Source: Chiua virens
Taxonomy: Eukaryota; Basidiomycota; Agaricomycetes; Boletales; Boletaceae
Direction of reading: 5' to 3'
Assembly (NCBI GenBank): GCA_019787685.1
Contig: JAHNUO010000068.1
Span: 1 to 64,000, forward strand
DNA length: 64,000 nt
Shown here: piece by piece, positions 1 through 9,690 of the stretch
Layout of the letters: every line of letters starts with the position of its first letter
Position numbering within the stretch: position 1 is the first letter of the stretch
Program-made: the position numbers and the translations under genes
Notes under the pieces: model-generated
What the model was told of the DNA's origin: nothing
The model's database searches: none
The model's input: the letters and a program-made list of their open reading frames with translations, nothing else

Positions 1-1
1 A

Positions 2-1210
2 GTGTCGACTGCAGATGTCAAGGTGCTGGACCCTTTTCCAGACATACATCACTCTATGGTGAGTTTCCCTTGCAAAGACAATGTTATTAATCTCGCCCTA
101 TTCCTTCATGAACATCGCAAGGATCCAGCTGTGAAGGTATGTCCAGTCACCTTGGTGGTAATACACCATTGACATGAACGGCAGGCCGATTTTACGCAAA
201 CTTTGAGAGGCCATTTACTCAGTCGGCTTCTTGGCCTTGACTACGATGGCGACGAACGCTCTTTTACGGAGGCACAGCACCAATCGTTACGCTTCAGCAA
301 GCTTCCAGTCATCGAGTCCAAACTGTTTTGTGTCAATTATACTACCTATGATATACGCCGGGACTATGACACCATTTGATGCAGCAAGGGTGGCGCAGTG
401 ATGACTGCATCCAGGGATGAAGACCATCCATTCTGGTATGCCCGTGTCATTCATGCATTCACCATTTGTGTTCAGTTTGCTGAGGATGGTGTCAACTTTG
501 TCGAGGAGAGGATGGAAGTACTGTGGGTTCGTTGGTTGGGTATAGATCCAGATCACTGGTGGGGTTTCAAAGAAGCTCGCTTGCCCAAGGTAGGATTTGT
601 ACCTGATCAGGCTGACCACCTACCCTTTGGTTTCTTGGATCCCTCGCTGGTCATCCGAGCATGCCATTTGATACCTGCCTTCGTGGATAAACGCACAACT
701 GAACTCCTGCAACCTGGAGCATCACTGGCTAGACTCCCGGGTGAAACGGATGATTGGGCATCATTCTATGTCAATATGTGAGTGTACATCCATCGTAGTC
801 ATGGTGCCTCCCTTATTCCACCCCTCAGTTTCGCAGACCGAGACATGTTTGCTTGTTTCACAGGCATAGGAGTGGGCCATCTTGCCATGCTTTCAGATGG
901 TCGTGCTCCGGCTATGGCAATTGATCCCCAGGACGATATGGATGAACCCACCAATAATGAGGAAGAGCAGGATAATGACGGTGAGACCGCTGATCTTGCA
1001 TGTGGTGAAATAACTGAGATAAGACAATTGGAAGGTGGGGAGGACAATATGGATGTCGAAGAAGACAAGGTTGAAAATGTTGAAGATGACAACTCAGAGG
1101 ATGATATGGATGTCGAAGATGACGAGGATGTAGATGATGGCGAAGGTGATGAGGACAGTGATTCAAACGACTCCGCTGCCAGTGACAGTGAAGAGGAAGT
1201 GGGATACTAA
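2..1210 (+). pseudogene. Transposon-associated ORF, 3' part, with an in-frame stop
   Basis: Three exons read in one phase: 2-136, 185-777 and 829-1210, with introns of 48 and 51 nt. The 5' end lies outside the window. The protein carries a motif order I recall from DNA-transposon ORFs of Agaricomycetes (Plavaka/KDZ-like): VLDPFPDIHHSM, then NYTTYDIRRD, then DHPFWYARVI, then LWVRWLGIDP, then GFLDPSLVIRACHLIPAF, then YVNIFADRDMF. It ends in an Asp/Glu-rich tail of about 80 residues. A TGA at 377-379 interrupts the frame exactly between the NYTTYDIRRD block and the WYARV block, and I see no intron that would remove it. The copy is therefore probably dead, or there is a sequencing error. The family name is from memory. 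No terminal inverted repeats were found because the upstream part is missing. Confidence 0.6.
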
Positions 1211-1500
1211 TGATTCCCTATGTTCTACGGTAGTCTGATAGGCAAATGTGCGGATACCACGGGTGATTGTGATCATGCCTGTACCCCAGAAACTTGCAGG
1301 TATACCAACTAAATTTCACCTGACAAACGGAGACACGGCGGCACAGCATCGCGTAATCATGTCGTTGCATCACCGTGCTGCCATTTGTCACAATGGATGG
1401 TATGGACCCAACCTGTAAAGGGGGAGCCGGAGAGACAAAACAAACAGATGATGTGACACGTCGTCGTCGCGTCACGTTGTCATCTCATCATTACGGATCG

Positions 1501-1573
1501 AACTTGGGAGGGAATGTAAGGGTTTATAATGTGTTGGCAACATGTAACATGCCGTGAAAAAAAGAATGATTTG
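1501..1573. repeat. Diverged direct repeat, copy 1
   Basis: This AT-rich tract shares an ordered set of short blocks with 1801-1883: TTGGGAGGGA, TAAGGGTTT, CAACATGTA and GTGAAAAAA. The partner lies about 300 bp downstream on the same strand. It sits just behind the transposon-like ORF, so it may be part of that element or a separate small repeat. Confidence 0.55.
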
Positions 1574-1800
1574 CGTGAGGGAATGTAGGGAAACACAGTC
1601 TTAGTATTCTTAGCCATAAAAATATGCAACTTGCCATTGGGGAGGAAGCATCATACTTAGATCTCTTTTATGTGCTCATAAAGCCATTATCAGAAATCCT
1701 GCTCACTCCCAGACAGTTCCAAGTACATAATCCTTTGTGACGGGTTTATCAGGTGTTATCATATTACATCTCGCATAGATTCCTTGCATAGTTATATACT

Positions 1801-1883
1801 TTTTGGGAGGGATTATAAGCGAATATGACGGTTCATAAGGGTTTGACAACATGTATCATGCTGTGAAAAAAGCATGACATTTG
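1801..1883. repeat. Diverged direct repeat, copy 2
   Basis: Second copy of the repeat at 1501-1573, with the same blocks in the same order and a few insertions. It lies about 75 bp from the 3' end of the tRNA-Arg gene. The rest of 1211-1958 is AT-rich and holds no convincing gene. Confidence 0.55.
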
Positions 1884-1958
1884 TAAAGGATTATCGGGTA
1901 AGGAGGGAAATCCTGATGCTTAGCGATGTAAAAAGTGAGCCGTTTTGACTGTATCCAG

Positions 1959-2030
1959 TACCGCCGATGGGGCTCGAACCCACAACCTTTGCCTTAGGAA
2001 GGCAACGCACTACCATTGTGCTACGACGGC
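1959..2030 (-). tRNA. tRNA-Arg (anticodon CCT)
   Basis: Read on the minus strand, the 72 nt fold as a complete cloverleaf. There is a 7-bp acceptor stem that includes G-U pairs, a D arm with GCAC/GTGC, and an anticodon stem TTGCC/GGCAA. The anticodon loop TTCCTAA places CCT at positions 34-36. The T arm has the TTCGAGC loop, which also forms the B box. There is no intron. It decodes AGG. Confidence 0.93.
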
Positions 2031-2130
2031 TCGTGATTGAATTTTCCTTGAAATATGTTTCGAGGACGAGGACGACCAAGGCAAGGCTATGATGTCAATC
2101 ATCCATCTCTAGATCTGGCAGATCATTGAC

Positions 2131-4279
2131 ATGAACGTGCTCGTGTATCCAAGCACACACCCACAAGCGACCTCGGTTCAACGTTTTCTTTCCTCTTTCC
2201 TCGTCCCCCACTACCTCCCTCAACTCATTTCTCCAGACGTCCTCACCGCACCAGAAAACCCGTGGCAAATAGCGTGCGCTCTCCTCGTACTACTTGCTGC
2301 ACCCGATCACCATGCAGGCGTGCGTCAATACGCCGAGTCTGGCGGGAGAATTCTAGCCATCGGTGTGAATGCGAATCGATCACAAGGATTGCTTGGCTTG
2401 CAAGATACCACTTCGAGCTTTGGATCAGTAGGTGTTGGTCTAGTGGGGTTGGTCAAGGACACGTCCATCCTTCGGCTTGTCGATGGCAAGTCGTCACTCC
2501 ATCTCTCTTTTCCATCGCAGGCCGCCTCCCCTACCACCGTGATTTGTGAGGACAAGGAAGTCCCGATCACACGCATACCATCTGCATCACTCCATCTCGG
2601 GGAGGGGATACAGGTACTCGGACGATATGTAGGCGACAACACGCTTGCAGGTGCACTGAGTGAAAGTGGCACCATTGCCCTCTGGTCATGCGCACCACCA
2701 CTCTTGGAGCAGTTGCTTGTCCCGACCCTCACTGCTCTCGGTCTCCAGTTCACTTTAGCTCATGGCGAGCTAGCTGGATCGCGTCTTCTTCCCCAGTTGC
2801 TACTTGCTCATCCGAAGAAATGGGACATCCGGGGTTGTATCGTGCGCACCCTGTTTCCTAATCGAGATCTCGAGACAAGTTTCTCGACGATTACCGTGAA
2901 GGATGATGCCCAGGGACTCCCTGCGATTGAGAGTGCAATCTTTTCAGATGATGAAGACACCCTTCAGTTCTATTTTCCATCCAAGACCTCTGTCGCAGAT
3001 TCTTCATCTGACCATCCTCTTCTCGAATTGTTGGAAGTGCCCAAGGACTCAGAGAATGTCAAAGTCATTATCCTCACCACTGAACCGCTGACCGCTGAGC
3101 AAGAGACACGTTATACGCCCCTTTTTTCACCTAGTTCATTCTTCGCAGCTGTAGATGAATTTCGTCCTACTCAGAAGACAGACGAGTTGCTTGCAGGTGA
3201 TATCCTTCTTTATGGTGAAGTGGTCACCAGTACACAGACAATGCTCGACAAGTATGTACACCAGTGCACTTCCGATTCCCGGCCTTACTTTCTACTCCAT
3301 AGGAATCCAAAGTTTCTGCGCGCACTCCCCTCGCCGTCACTCTCTATAGCGACGAAGCAGATTGCAGGTCGAGGAAGGGGCAAGAATGCATGGCTCTCCC
3401 CCGCGGGCAGCATGCTCATGTCTCTGAGACTTCGTATCCCCCTCAAGAGCGCTGCCTTAGGTAAGTTCGTCCCTTGCAAAACTCGGAATCTGTACCCAGA
3501 TCGTAAACACCGACTTCTCCAGGTCACGCTGTTCGCTCTATCCGACCGCCGAATCTGGTCTTTGCCCAATATCTCTTCGCGCTCGCCGTTGTCGAAGCCT
3601 GTCGAACACTCGATCCTGCGAAAGCGTGGGCCACAAAAGTCAAGCTCAAGTGGCCAAACGATATTTATGGTGAATTTCCAGCCGAAAAAGCAGGCAAGCG
3701 CGTCGAATTGAAGAAACTGGGAGGGATACTAGTAAACACGCACTTTGAAGGGAACATGGCGGACATCATTATCGGTATGTATCGCTCACACGTATGAGGA
3801 GCCCCACGGGATATATGAACCGAACCCAGGGTGTGGACTCAACGTATTGAATGAGCCTCCGATTGGTTCACTTGCCCAGCTGGAGGCGTTGACCCGTGGA
3901 CAGGGACCCTCAACCCTTACCGTTGAACGAGTCACTGCTGCGGTTGTTACCACGTTCGAGCGTATATGGGGCTCATTTCTAGATGAGGAAAACGAAGGTT
4001 TTCGGCCTTTTATGGATCGATACACCCGCGCTTGGTTACATTCGTGCGTCACTTGTCCGAGCCCGAGTTCGAGCCCGCTCTAACCAGTCGGGTAACAGAG
4101 GTCAAACGGTCACCCTGACAACGATGACCCCTCACTTCACGGTTCGGATTGTAGGTATTACGCCCGATCACGGCCTCTTGCGTACCATGCCGCTAGGCGG
4201 TGGTCAATTCATTGACCTACAACCAGACGGCAATAGTTTTGACATGATGAAAGGACTGATCAAGACAAAGACGAGTTGA
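2131..4279 (+). CDS. BPL1: Biotin-protein ligase (holocarboxylase synthetase)
   Basis: The four exons 2131-3460, 3523-3774, 3830-4043 and 4099-4279 join in phase to give 658 residues, close to the roughly 690 of the yeast enzyme. It activates biotin to biotinyl-AMP and attaches it to a lysine of carboxylases such as pyruvate and acetyl-CoA carboxylase. The N-terminal half starts with the glutamine-amidotransferase-like domain typical of fungal and animal ligases (residues about 1-220). The catalytic half has the nucleotide/biotin motif GRGRGKNAW, then KWPNDIY and GILVN, then GCGLNVLNEPP. The C-terminal cap is WLHSGQTVTL followed by GITPDHGLLRT. The third intron, 4044-4098, was placed because only this acceptor restores WLHSGQTV. 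The gene converges on RPC6 with 83 bp between the stop codons. Confidence 0.95.
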
Positions 4280-4362
4280 TTCTGTCGGTGCTCAATGGTA
4301 CAAACGGGCGGCAGCGTATTCTTACACCAATCTTAAATTGCAACCTTGGAAAGTACATTTCT

Positions 4363-6229
4363 TTAAAAGTCTATCTTCACTGCGGCAGGCGTGGCAGCCT
4401 TTTGTGCGCCAACGCCGAAGGTATACCATTCCTCGTAGTATATGCACTCTTGAGGGTTAGTAGGACCCTTATCGTGACAAAAGTCAAAGACTGGGCATCT
4501 CCCACAAGGAGCTTGTGACCACCCTAGTGCCACTCGTTCTTGCCGGATTGCACGATAGACAAAAGCACCTCCAGAGGGTACCTCGTTCTGATCTGGCGAA
4601 GGTGATTTTCGGTGTTTTACGGAGACCTTTGAGGTGGACGCTTTGTTGGAGGATGACCTGGACTTTGATTTTGACTTTGAGCGATGTCGCTCCTCCTCCT
4701 CCTCTGTCTCTTCTGAACTCCCCGAGGACGAATCATCCATTTTCTTAGACTTTCCCTTCTTCTTGTTCTTCTTACGAGTCTCTTCCACCGGTTCTTCAGA
4801 ATTGGAATCAGAGTCCTCGTCCTTTGATTTCCGCTTGCGTTTTTTCTTCTTCGACTTGGGTATCTCGTCACTCTCGTCACTCTCATCACCATTCCTCGAG
4901 CGCTTTTTCCTTTTGCTACTCGACCGTTCTTCGTCTGAATTACTGTCATCCGAGTCCTCCGTTCGTCGACGTTTTCGCTTGCTGGATTCCTTGTTTTTGC
5001 TCTTTGATGAACCCTGCCTACGTTTTTTGGAGCTCGAGCGCTCGTCGTCGCTATCAGAGTCCGAGCTAGGTTCCAGATCAGATTCTGCCTTGGAATCCCA
5101 TGCAGAAGCTGCGAATGCGGGTATCTACGCGATTGTGAGCGAAAGCACGCGTGATCATACAATAGTCACCTTCTCAATCTCTGCGTCGAGCTCTAGGACA
5201 CGAAGAAGCATCTCTACGTGTTCAACACCCAGTTCTGTTTCCGTAATCTTGCTTTTACTCAAGAAATGTTGTACTTGCTGTGCAGACGGGTAGGAAGGTG
5301 CGGCACTGATCGCATATAACCGTTGCTGACTGTTAGAGGAGCGTTTTCCTGATTGTTTCGGGAAAGACTGGGCGTATTCGTGAGCATTCGCCGGAGTTAC
5401 AGAATAACCATTGAACGCACACGATCACGGATGTAATGTAGGCACGCAGTCGATAAAAGCTTTATAAATTCGGTGTCAAGTTCATTGTCCGTGTACCAAG
5501 GCCCGCCTGTCAGCTCCACAGAGGGTTCAAGGTGCGCAAGCATGTAGATCTTCCGCGTCGGATGCTTGGTGGTATGAGATTATTGAGTCAACTTGACCAG
5601 AGGAAAACCAGGGACGGGACGTACGCGCACAGCTTTGATTGATTTGACGAGCTGCTTCTGAACCAGAGACTTTAGGCAGCGATCGATCACGGTTTGATGG
5701 AGTTCAGTTTTAGCCTTGAGGTGCTTGGTCCAAATACCTGTCAGATATGTGAGCTCCGGTCCAAGTGTGGTCGGGAGGGGACATACCTTCATTTCCCGAT
5801 GCCTGGATATGGCTGAGCACCATGGACTCTTCACCACTCATATCCTTTTTCCTGCAGAGACATTGCGTCAAGGCACTCGATCGAAAGCGTTATTGAGAAC
5901 ATACACGTCCATCTCCTTCTTCATCACCGCACGAAAAGCAGTGACTCCACTGGAGCTCGTCATGACTTTGAACATGCCCTGCAAACTAGTCATCCTTCCT
6001 GCAACGCATGCGCCATAATCAACAACGCACCGCGCCGAGCAGAAAGTTGATCGCAGCGGTGCGGACACCTCCGTCCGGCATGAGTTTTTCAGCATCCTTG
6101 ATAGATAGTGTCTATCTTTCTCATGAGCACCTGTTGGTTGACGAAGGAACGAAATCCGACCTTGTCGCTCTTCGCAAGAGCTGCTTGGTGGAGCTTGAGC
6201 TCGTCGGCGTTGAGCTTGCGACTGCTCAT
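4363..6229 (-). CDS. RPC34: DNA-directed RNA polymerase III subunit RPC6 (Rpc34)
   Basis: Multi-exon gene for the Pol III initiation subunit that bridges polymerase and TFIIIB through tandem winged helices. The start MSSRKLNADELKLHQAAL at 6229 leads into a first winged helix (DAEKLMPDGGVRTAAINFLL) and a second one (GIWTKHLKAKTELHQTVIDR). These are followed by the family block GGPWYTDNELDTEF and a third helical region (SKITETELGVEHVEMLLRVL). The C-terminus has the Fe-S cluster motif CGRCPVFDFC, with the fourth Cys in NPQECIYYEEW. Between the third region and the Fe-S motif there is an in-frame Ser/Lys/Glu/Arg-rich tract of roughly 120-130 residues (about 4640-5095), absent from the human protein as I know it. 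The exact first intron (about 6100-6165) is uncertain. The gene is divergent from the promethin-like gene, with 97 bp between the start codons. Confidence 0.9.
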
Positions 6230-6326
6230 TTCAATTGACTTGCTCGGACAATGTGGAGATAATCAAGGTCGATAACACGTGACATTTCGAGCAAAGTCTC
6301 TCCGTCACGCTTTTACTTGGACTATC
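6230..6326. promoter_or_regulatory. Short divergent promoter region, RPC6 / promethin-like gene
   Basis: Only 97 bp separate the two start codons, so the 5' UTRs and the core promoter must be compact or overlap the opposite transcript. It contains a CACGTG E-box-like hexamer (in ATAACACGTGACATT, about 6275-6285). The role is inferred from position only. Confidence 0.45.
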
Positions 6327-7146
6327 ATGAACGGTGTGCACGAGAACCAGCCCGAAGAGCATCCCGGTATGGAAGAGCGCCTCTCGACTTACTTTGACAA
6401 AAGCGTTACCATCGTCAGACAGTATGCCGACTTGCAAGTATCCGTCTCGCTTCCATCATTTGCCTTCATGTTTGCGTGGCCTTCATCTGCAGGATTGAGC
6501 AGGATTACGCCCAACCTGTCTTGCGTTACGCCTCTCTGAAGTTCAAGGAAAAACCAGTTACGATGGTATTTCTTCCCCGTTTTGATTCTCGAATCTGTAT
6601 AAACATGGTTGCAGACCTTCCTGTCCGTCTTCGCGGGTCTATCTGCACTCCCATTGTTGTCCTTCGTGTGGGTTTATCCGTGCATCGAACAAGTGAACCA
6701 CTCATGATCTTTTGGGCAGCGGGCTTACCGTATTCACTCTTTCGTCCATCATATTCCTCGCGCTCATTTCTGCAGCCATCGCATTCATCACCATTGAGGC
6801 CATTCTTGGTAAGCAGTCATACATCCACGTCGAACAGTCTGGGTCTGACTATCTGACATACATAGTGGTTTGCTTGGTTTTCACGCTATGGTCGCTTTTC
6901 GTCACCGCGAGCTTCACGACGGCGGTCGTTGTCTTTGTCTACTGTACCACGCGCCTCGGAATGTTGATCGCCCACCAGGGTCCTTCTGGCGTCACGGATT
7001 GGGCGGACGAGACCCGTCAATACATCTTTTATGCGAGGAAGCGGGAAGCGACCGATGATTCTGACGAGTCTGCCGTTCTCGTCGATGGAGTTGGTCCAAA
7101 CTCCAAGAAATTCAAGGTGGAAGAGGAATCCCCGCCAGATAATTGA
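6327..7146 (+). CDS. Promethin-like (LDAF1/Ldo-type) small membrane protein
   Basis: The five exons 6327-6437, 6503-6565, 6615-6667, 6720-6808 and 6866-7146 join in phase to 198 residues. After a short hydrophilic N-terminus come closely spaced hydrophobic segments: TFLSVFAGLSALPLLSFVGL, then a second rich in Ile/Ala/Leu, then VVCLVFTLWSLFVTASFTTA and VVVFVYC. The C-terminus is polar and acidic. The block FLSVFAGLSALP and the hairpin-like hydrophobic layout resemble the promethin/LDAF1 family, which works with seipin at lipid-droplet formation sites in the ER, and yeast Ldo16/Ldo45. The family call rests on recalled similarity. The safe reading is a small multi-pass ER-type membrane protein. 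The start was chosen because the first exon has no earlier in-frame ATG and its splice phases fit. Confidence 0.6.
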
Positions 7147-7569
7147 CATGTTCCACTTTCCTTACTCCTGTCCCGTGTATGTGTTGTCCTCACCCTGATG
7201 GCCCCCAAATTTTAGGACGTTTTCTACTTCTCCCTTAATGGATGGCTTCCGTAATGTGGCATGAACCTGTTGTATTCCTTGGTACCAGATGTCCCGCGAG
7301 TATATCGAATCATTATTTCTGTTCCCATCTGTGGCTGCTCAAGCGATGATCAATCTGGTGAAGGGGTGGTAGATATGTACATCATCCCGAGCTGATCTCT
7401 ACCGGCCAGAATAGACATCGCGCCGCGCCGGAGGTTATAACTAGCCTCGGATCTTGTCAACCATGTTTTGAATGTGCGAACCGTGACTGGGAACTGCCAG
7501 TGGTACGATACAGGCTATTACCTCACTCACTCCGCATTGGCAACAATATCGGCTTTGCACAGGTCATTC
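7147..7569. other. Intergenic region
   Basis: Between two tandem genes. It should hold the 3' end of the promethin-like transcript and the promoter of the phosphatase gene. I see no ORF or RNA gene that I can support. Confidence 0.5.
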
Positions 7570-9308
7570 ATGATGCGGTTCGCAGTGGCGTGCTACCTTA
7601 TTCCTTGTGTTTACGCGTACGCGATCAATCGTGGAGGATTGTCTACTAGTAGTGACAGGGCTGGCTCCGACCGCTCTCCCAGGCCAGAACATCTACATGG
7701 ACAAGCTCCCTTGAGCATTTCGCCCTCGCCTAGGCAACCCCTCGAACTCGACCCGTACACGGACAAACCACGGATTGGCTTCAACAACGATGGTACCTTC
7801 AAGGTAACCATTTTCTCTGACATTCATTTCGGAGAAAATCCTTGGGATGTCTGGGGGCCAGAGCAAGATGTCAATACGACAGCATTGATGGAGAAAATGT
7901 TGAACATCGAGATGCCTGACTATGTGTAAGGCGGGTGTTCCTGTCCTGTGTGCTCTGCGCCCCTGATTCATTATTGTGTAGCGTGATCAACGGGGACCTC
8001 ATCACTGGGGAGAGTAAGTCGGTGTTATCGATCTACCATCCTCCCAAATGATTCATGTCATGGCAGATACGTTTCGCCAAAACTCTACGGATTTGATCAA
8101 CGAGATAATGCGCCCATTAAATGCAGCAAAAGTTCCGTTTTCTACCACAGGCGGGGTTAGTCAAAATAATTGTGCCCTTTACTTGCTATCTTACGTTGAA
8201 CGTCCCCCTCGTACAGAACCATGACAGCGACATCAATATTACCCGTGCCGACGAGATCGCGCGAGAAATAGAGATCTCTCCCTTAAGCTATACAAGATTT
8301 TCTCCGCCTGGAGTAGGAGGCGCCGGTGGACCCGGAAATTATTGGGTCCCCGTTTACCGGAACAACACAGGTGAGATGACCAAGAATCTTGGACCGTTCC
8401 TTCTCCGCGAGATTACATACCACAACCATGTTTTGTAGATCCGACACCTGTCTTGGTATTATGGTTCTTTGACTCACGAGGTATGCTTGTATGCGTGTGG
8501 GCAATGTCCGTTTGAAAGATATTCATGCGGGTCTTAGGCGGCAGGTTCACGAATGGTACTCATATGGAAGACTGGGTCGATTCGACTGTCGCTGAGTGGA
8601 TTGAGAGCGAGACAGTGTGTATGAATGCTGTCTGGGGACCACCAGAACAACGGAGTGCACTCGCCTTTGTGCACATCCCTCCGTAGGTAGCTTCTTGCTG
8701 TGGCCCAAGCAAAAGTGTGTTGATGGCACCGGACAGACATGTTATTCAGACTGTCCAGGAAACTTTGAATAGTTCCGTCGATTCTGGGTTGGATGGTAAG
8801 ATCTGTCTGCCTCACATTTCACTCCACACAAAACGTGAGCGATTCCAATAGCGGACACGATAGGCGTGGGTTCGACGCAGGCCTCACTCGATTCTACGTC
8901 ACTTGGAAAAGACAATCCCTTTTGGTCCTCATTGAACACCAACGTGAAGAACCTACGCGCTGTCGTCTCCGGTCATGGTAAGACCACTCGGTATTCAACA
9001 GGCGGAAGAATGAGAATGACATGCTATACCAGATCATGGGGATGAATGGTGCGCCCGAGAGCCAACATATAACGCGATATTTTGCTTCGACAAGCATTCA
9101 GGGTAAGTCCTCCGCCACGCTTTTGCTCGTTCGGAGAGTGAATAACTTTCACACAAGATACGGAGGGTATAGCGGTCCAGGTTGGGGAAGAGGTGTTCGC
9201 ACCATGATATTCAATTCGACGGCCCCTCTGGACGGTATTGAGACGTATATCCTGATGGAAAATGGCACATCACACGCAAGAGTGCTCCTCGACGAGCATT
9301 TCGTGTAA
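7570..9308 (+). CDS. Secreted calcineurin-like metallophosphoesterase (Dcr2/Sia1-like)
   Basis: Multi-exon gene. The start MMRFAVACYLIPCVYAYA at 7570 is a plausible signal peptide. All metal-binding blocks of the metallophosphatase fold can be followed across the introns: FKVTIFSDIHFG, VINGDLITGE, GNHDSD (split by an intron near 8158-8218), VVSGH and GHDHG before EWC. The last exon ends with GYGGYSGPGWGRGVR, a C-terminal block I know from fungal Dcr2/Sia1-type phosphatases. The reaction is hydrolysis of a phosphomonoester using a dinuclear metal centre, and the substrate is unknown. At least eight short introns are needed. The gene converges on Argonaute, with 382 bp between the stop codons. 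Confidence 0.82.
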
Positions 9309-9690
9309 TGATCAATGGACTTGTGTGTAAGACTGGCAACAAGCACCGTGACTGAAATCGGAGTTCTCCATGAGGTCGTACATGCGCGAGCCTGACGGGA
9401 ATGCCTGTTGAACTAGCGACGATTCCGATCTTGCGTTCATTGCCACGTACAAATGACACATCTGAGTCGTTAACAAGATACGGAGCTACATGAATCCAAG
9501 TACACAGTGCGATATAGGACATCTATGCCAATTATTGGCCTGAACCTGATATGAATGTTATACCATCTCAACGGAAGAAAACAAGCAAGCAAATGAATGA
9601 GAAATATAAATACAGTCGTCAAGTAGATTTACTTAAGAGGAAATTTTGGCTGCCCTACCTCCCGGAGGCAAGGCTCTGGGTGATACAATA
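9309..9690. other. Convergent intergenic region
   Basis: Lies between the stop codons of the phosphatase gene (plus) and Argonaute (minus), so it probably contains both 3' UTRs and possibly overlapping transcript ends. No gene is visible. Confidence 0.5.

Noticed and set aside
59..77. A GT...AG intron inside the first transposon exon
   Set aside because: It would be only 19 nt long, and the frame is open without it.
782..1166. Minus-strand Ser- and His-rich frames opposite the transposon ORF tail
   Set aside because: They are antisense readings of an Asp/Glu-rich coding tail.
8865..8885. GGTTCGA-type T-loop motif, possible second tRNA
   Set aside because: It lies inside a coding exon of the phosphatase gene and has no cloverleaf.
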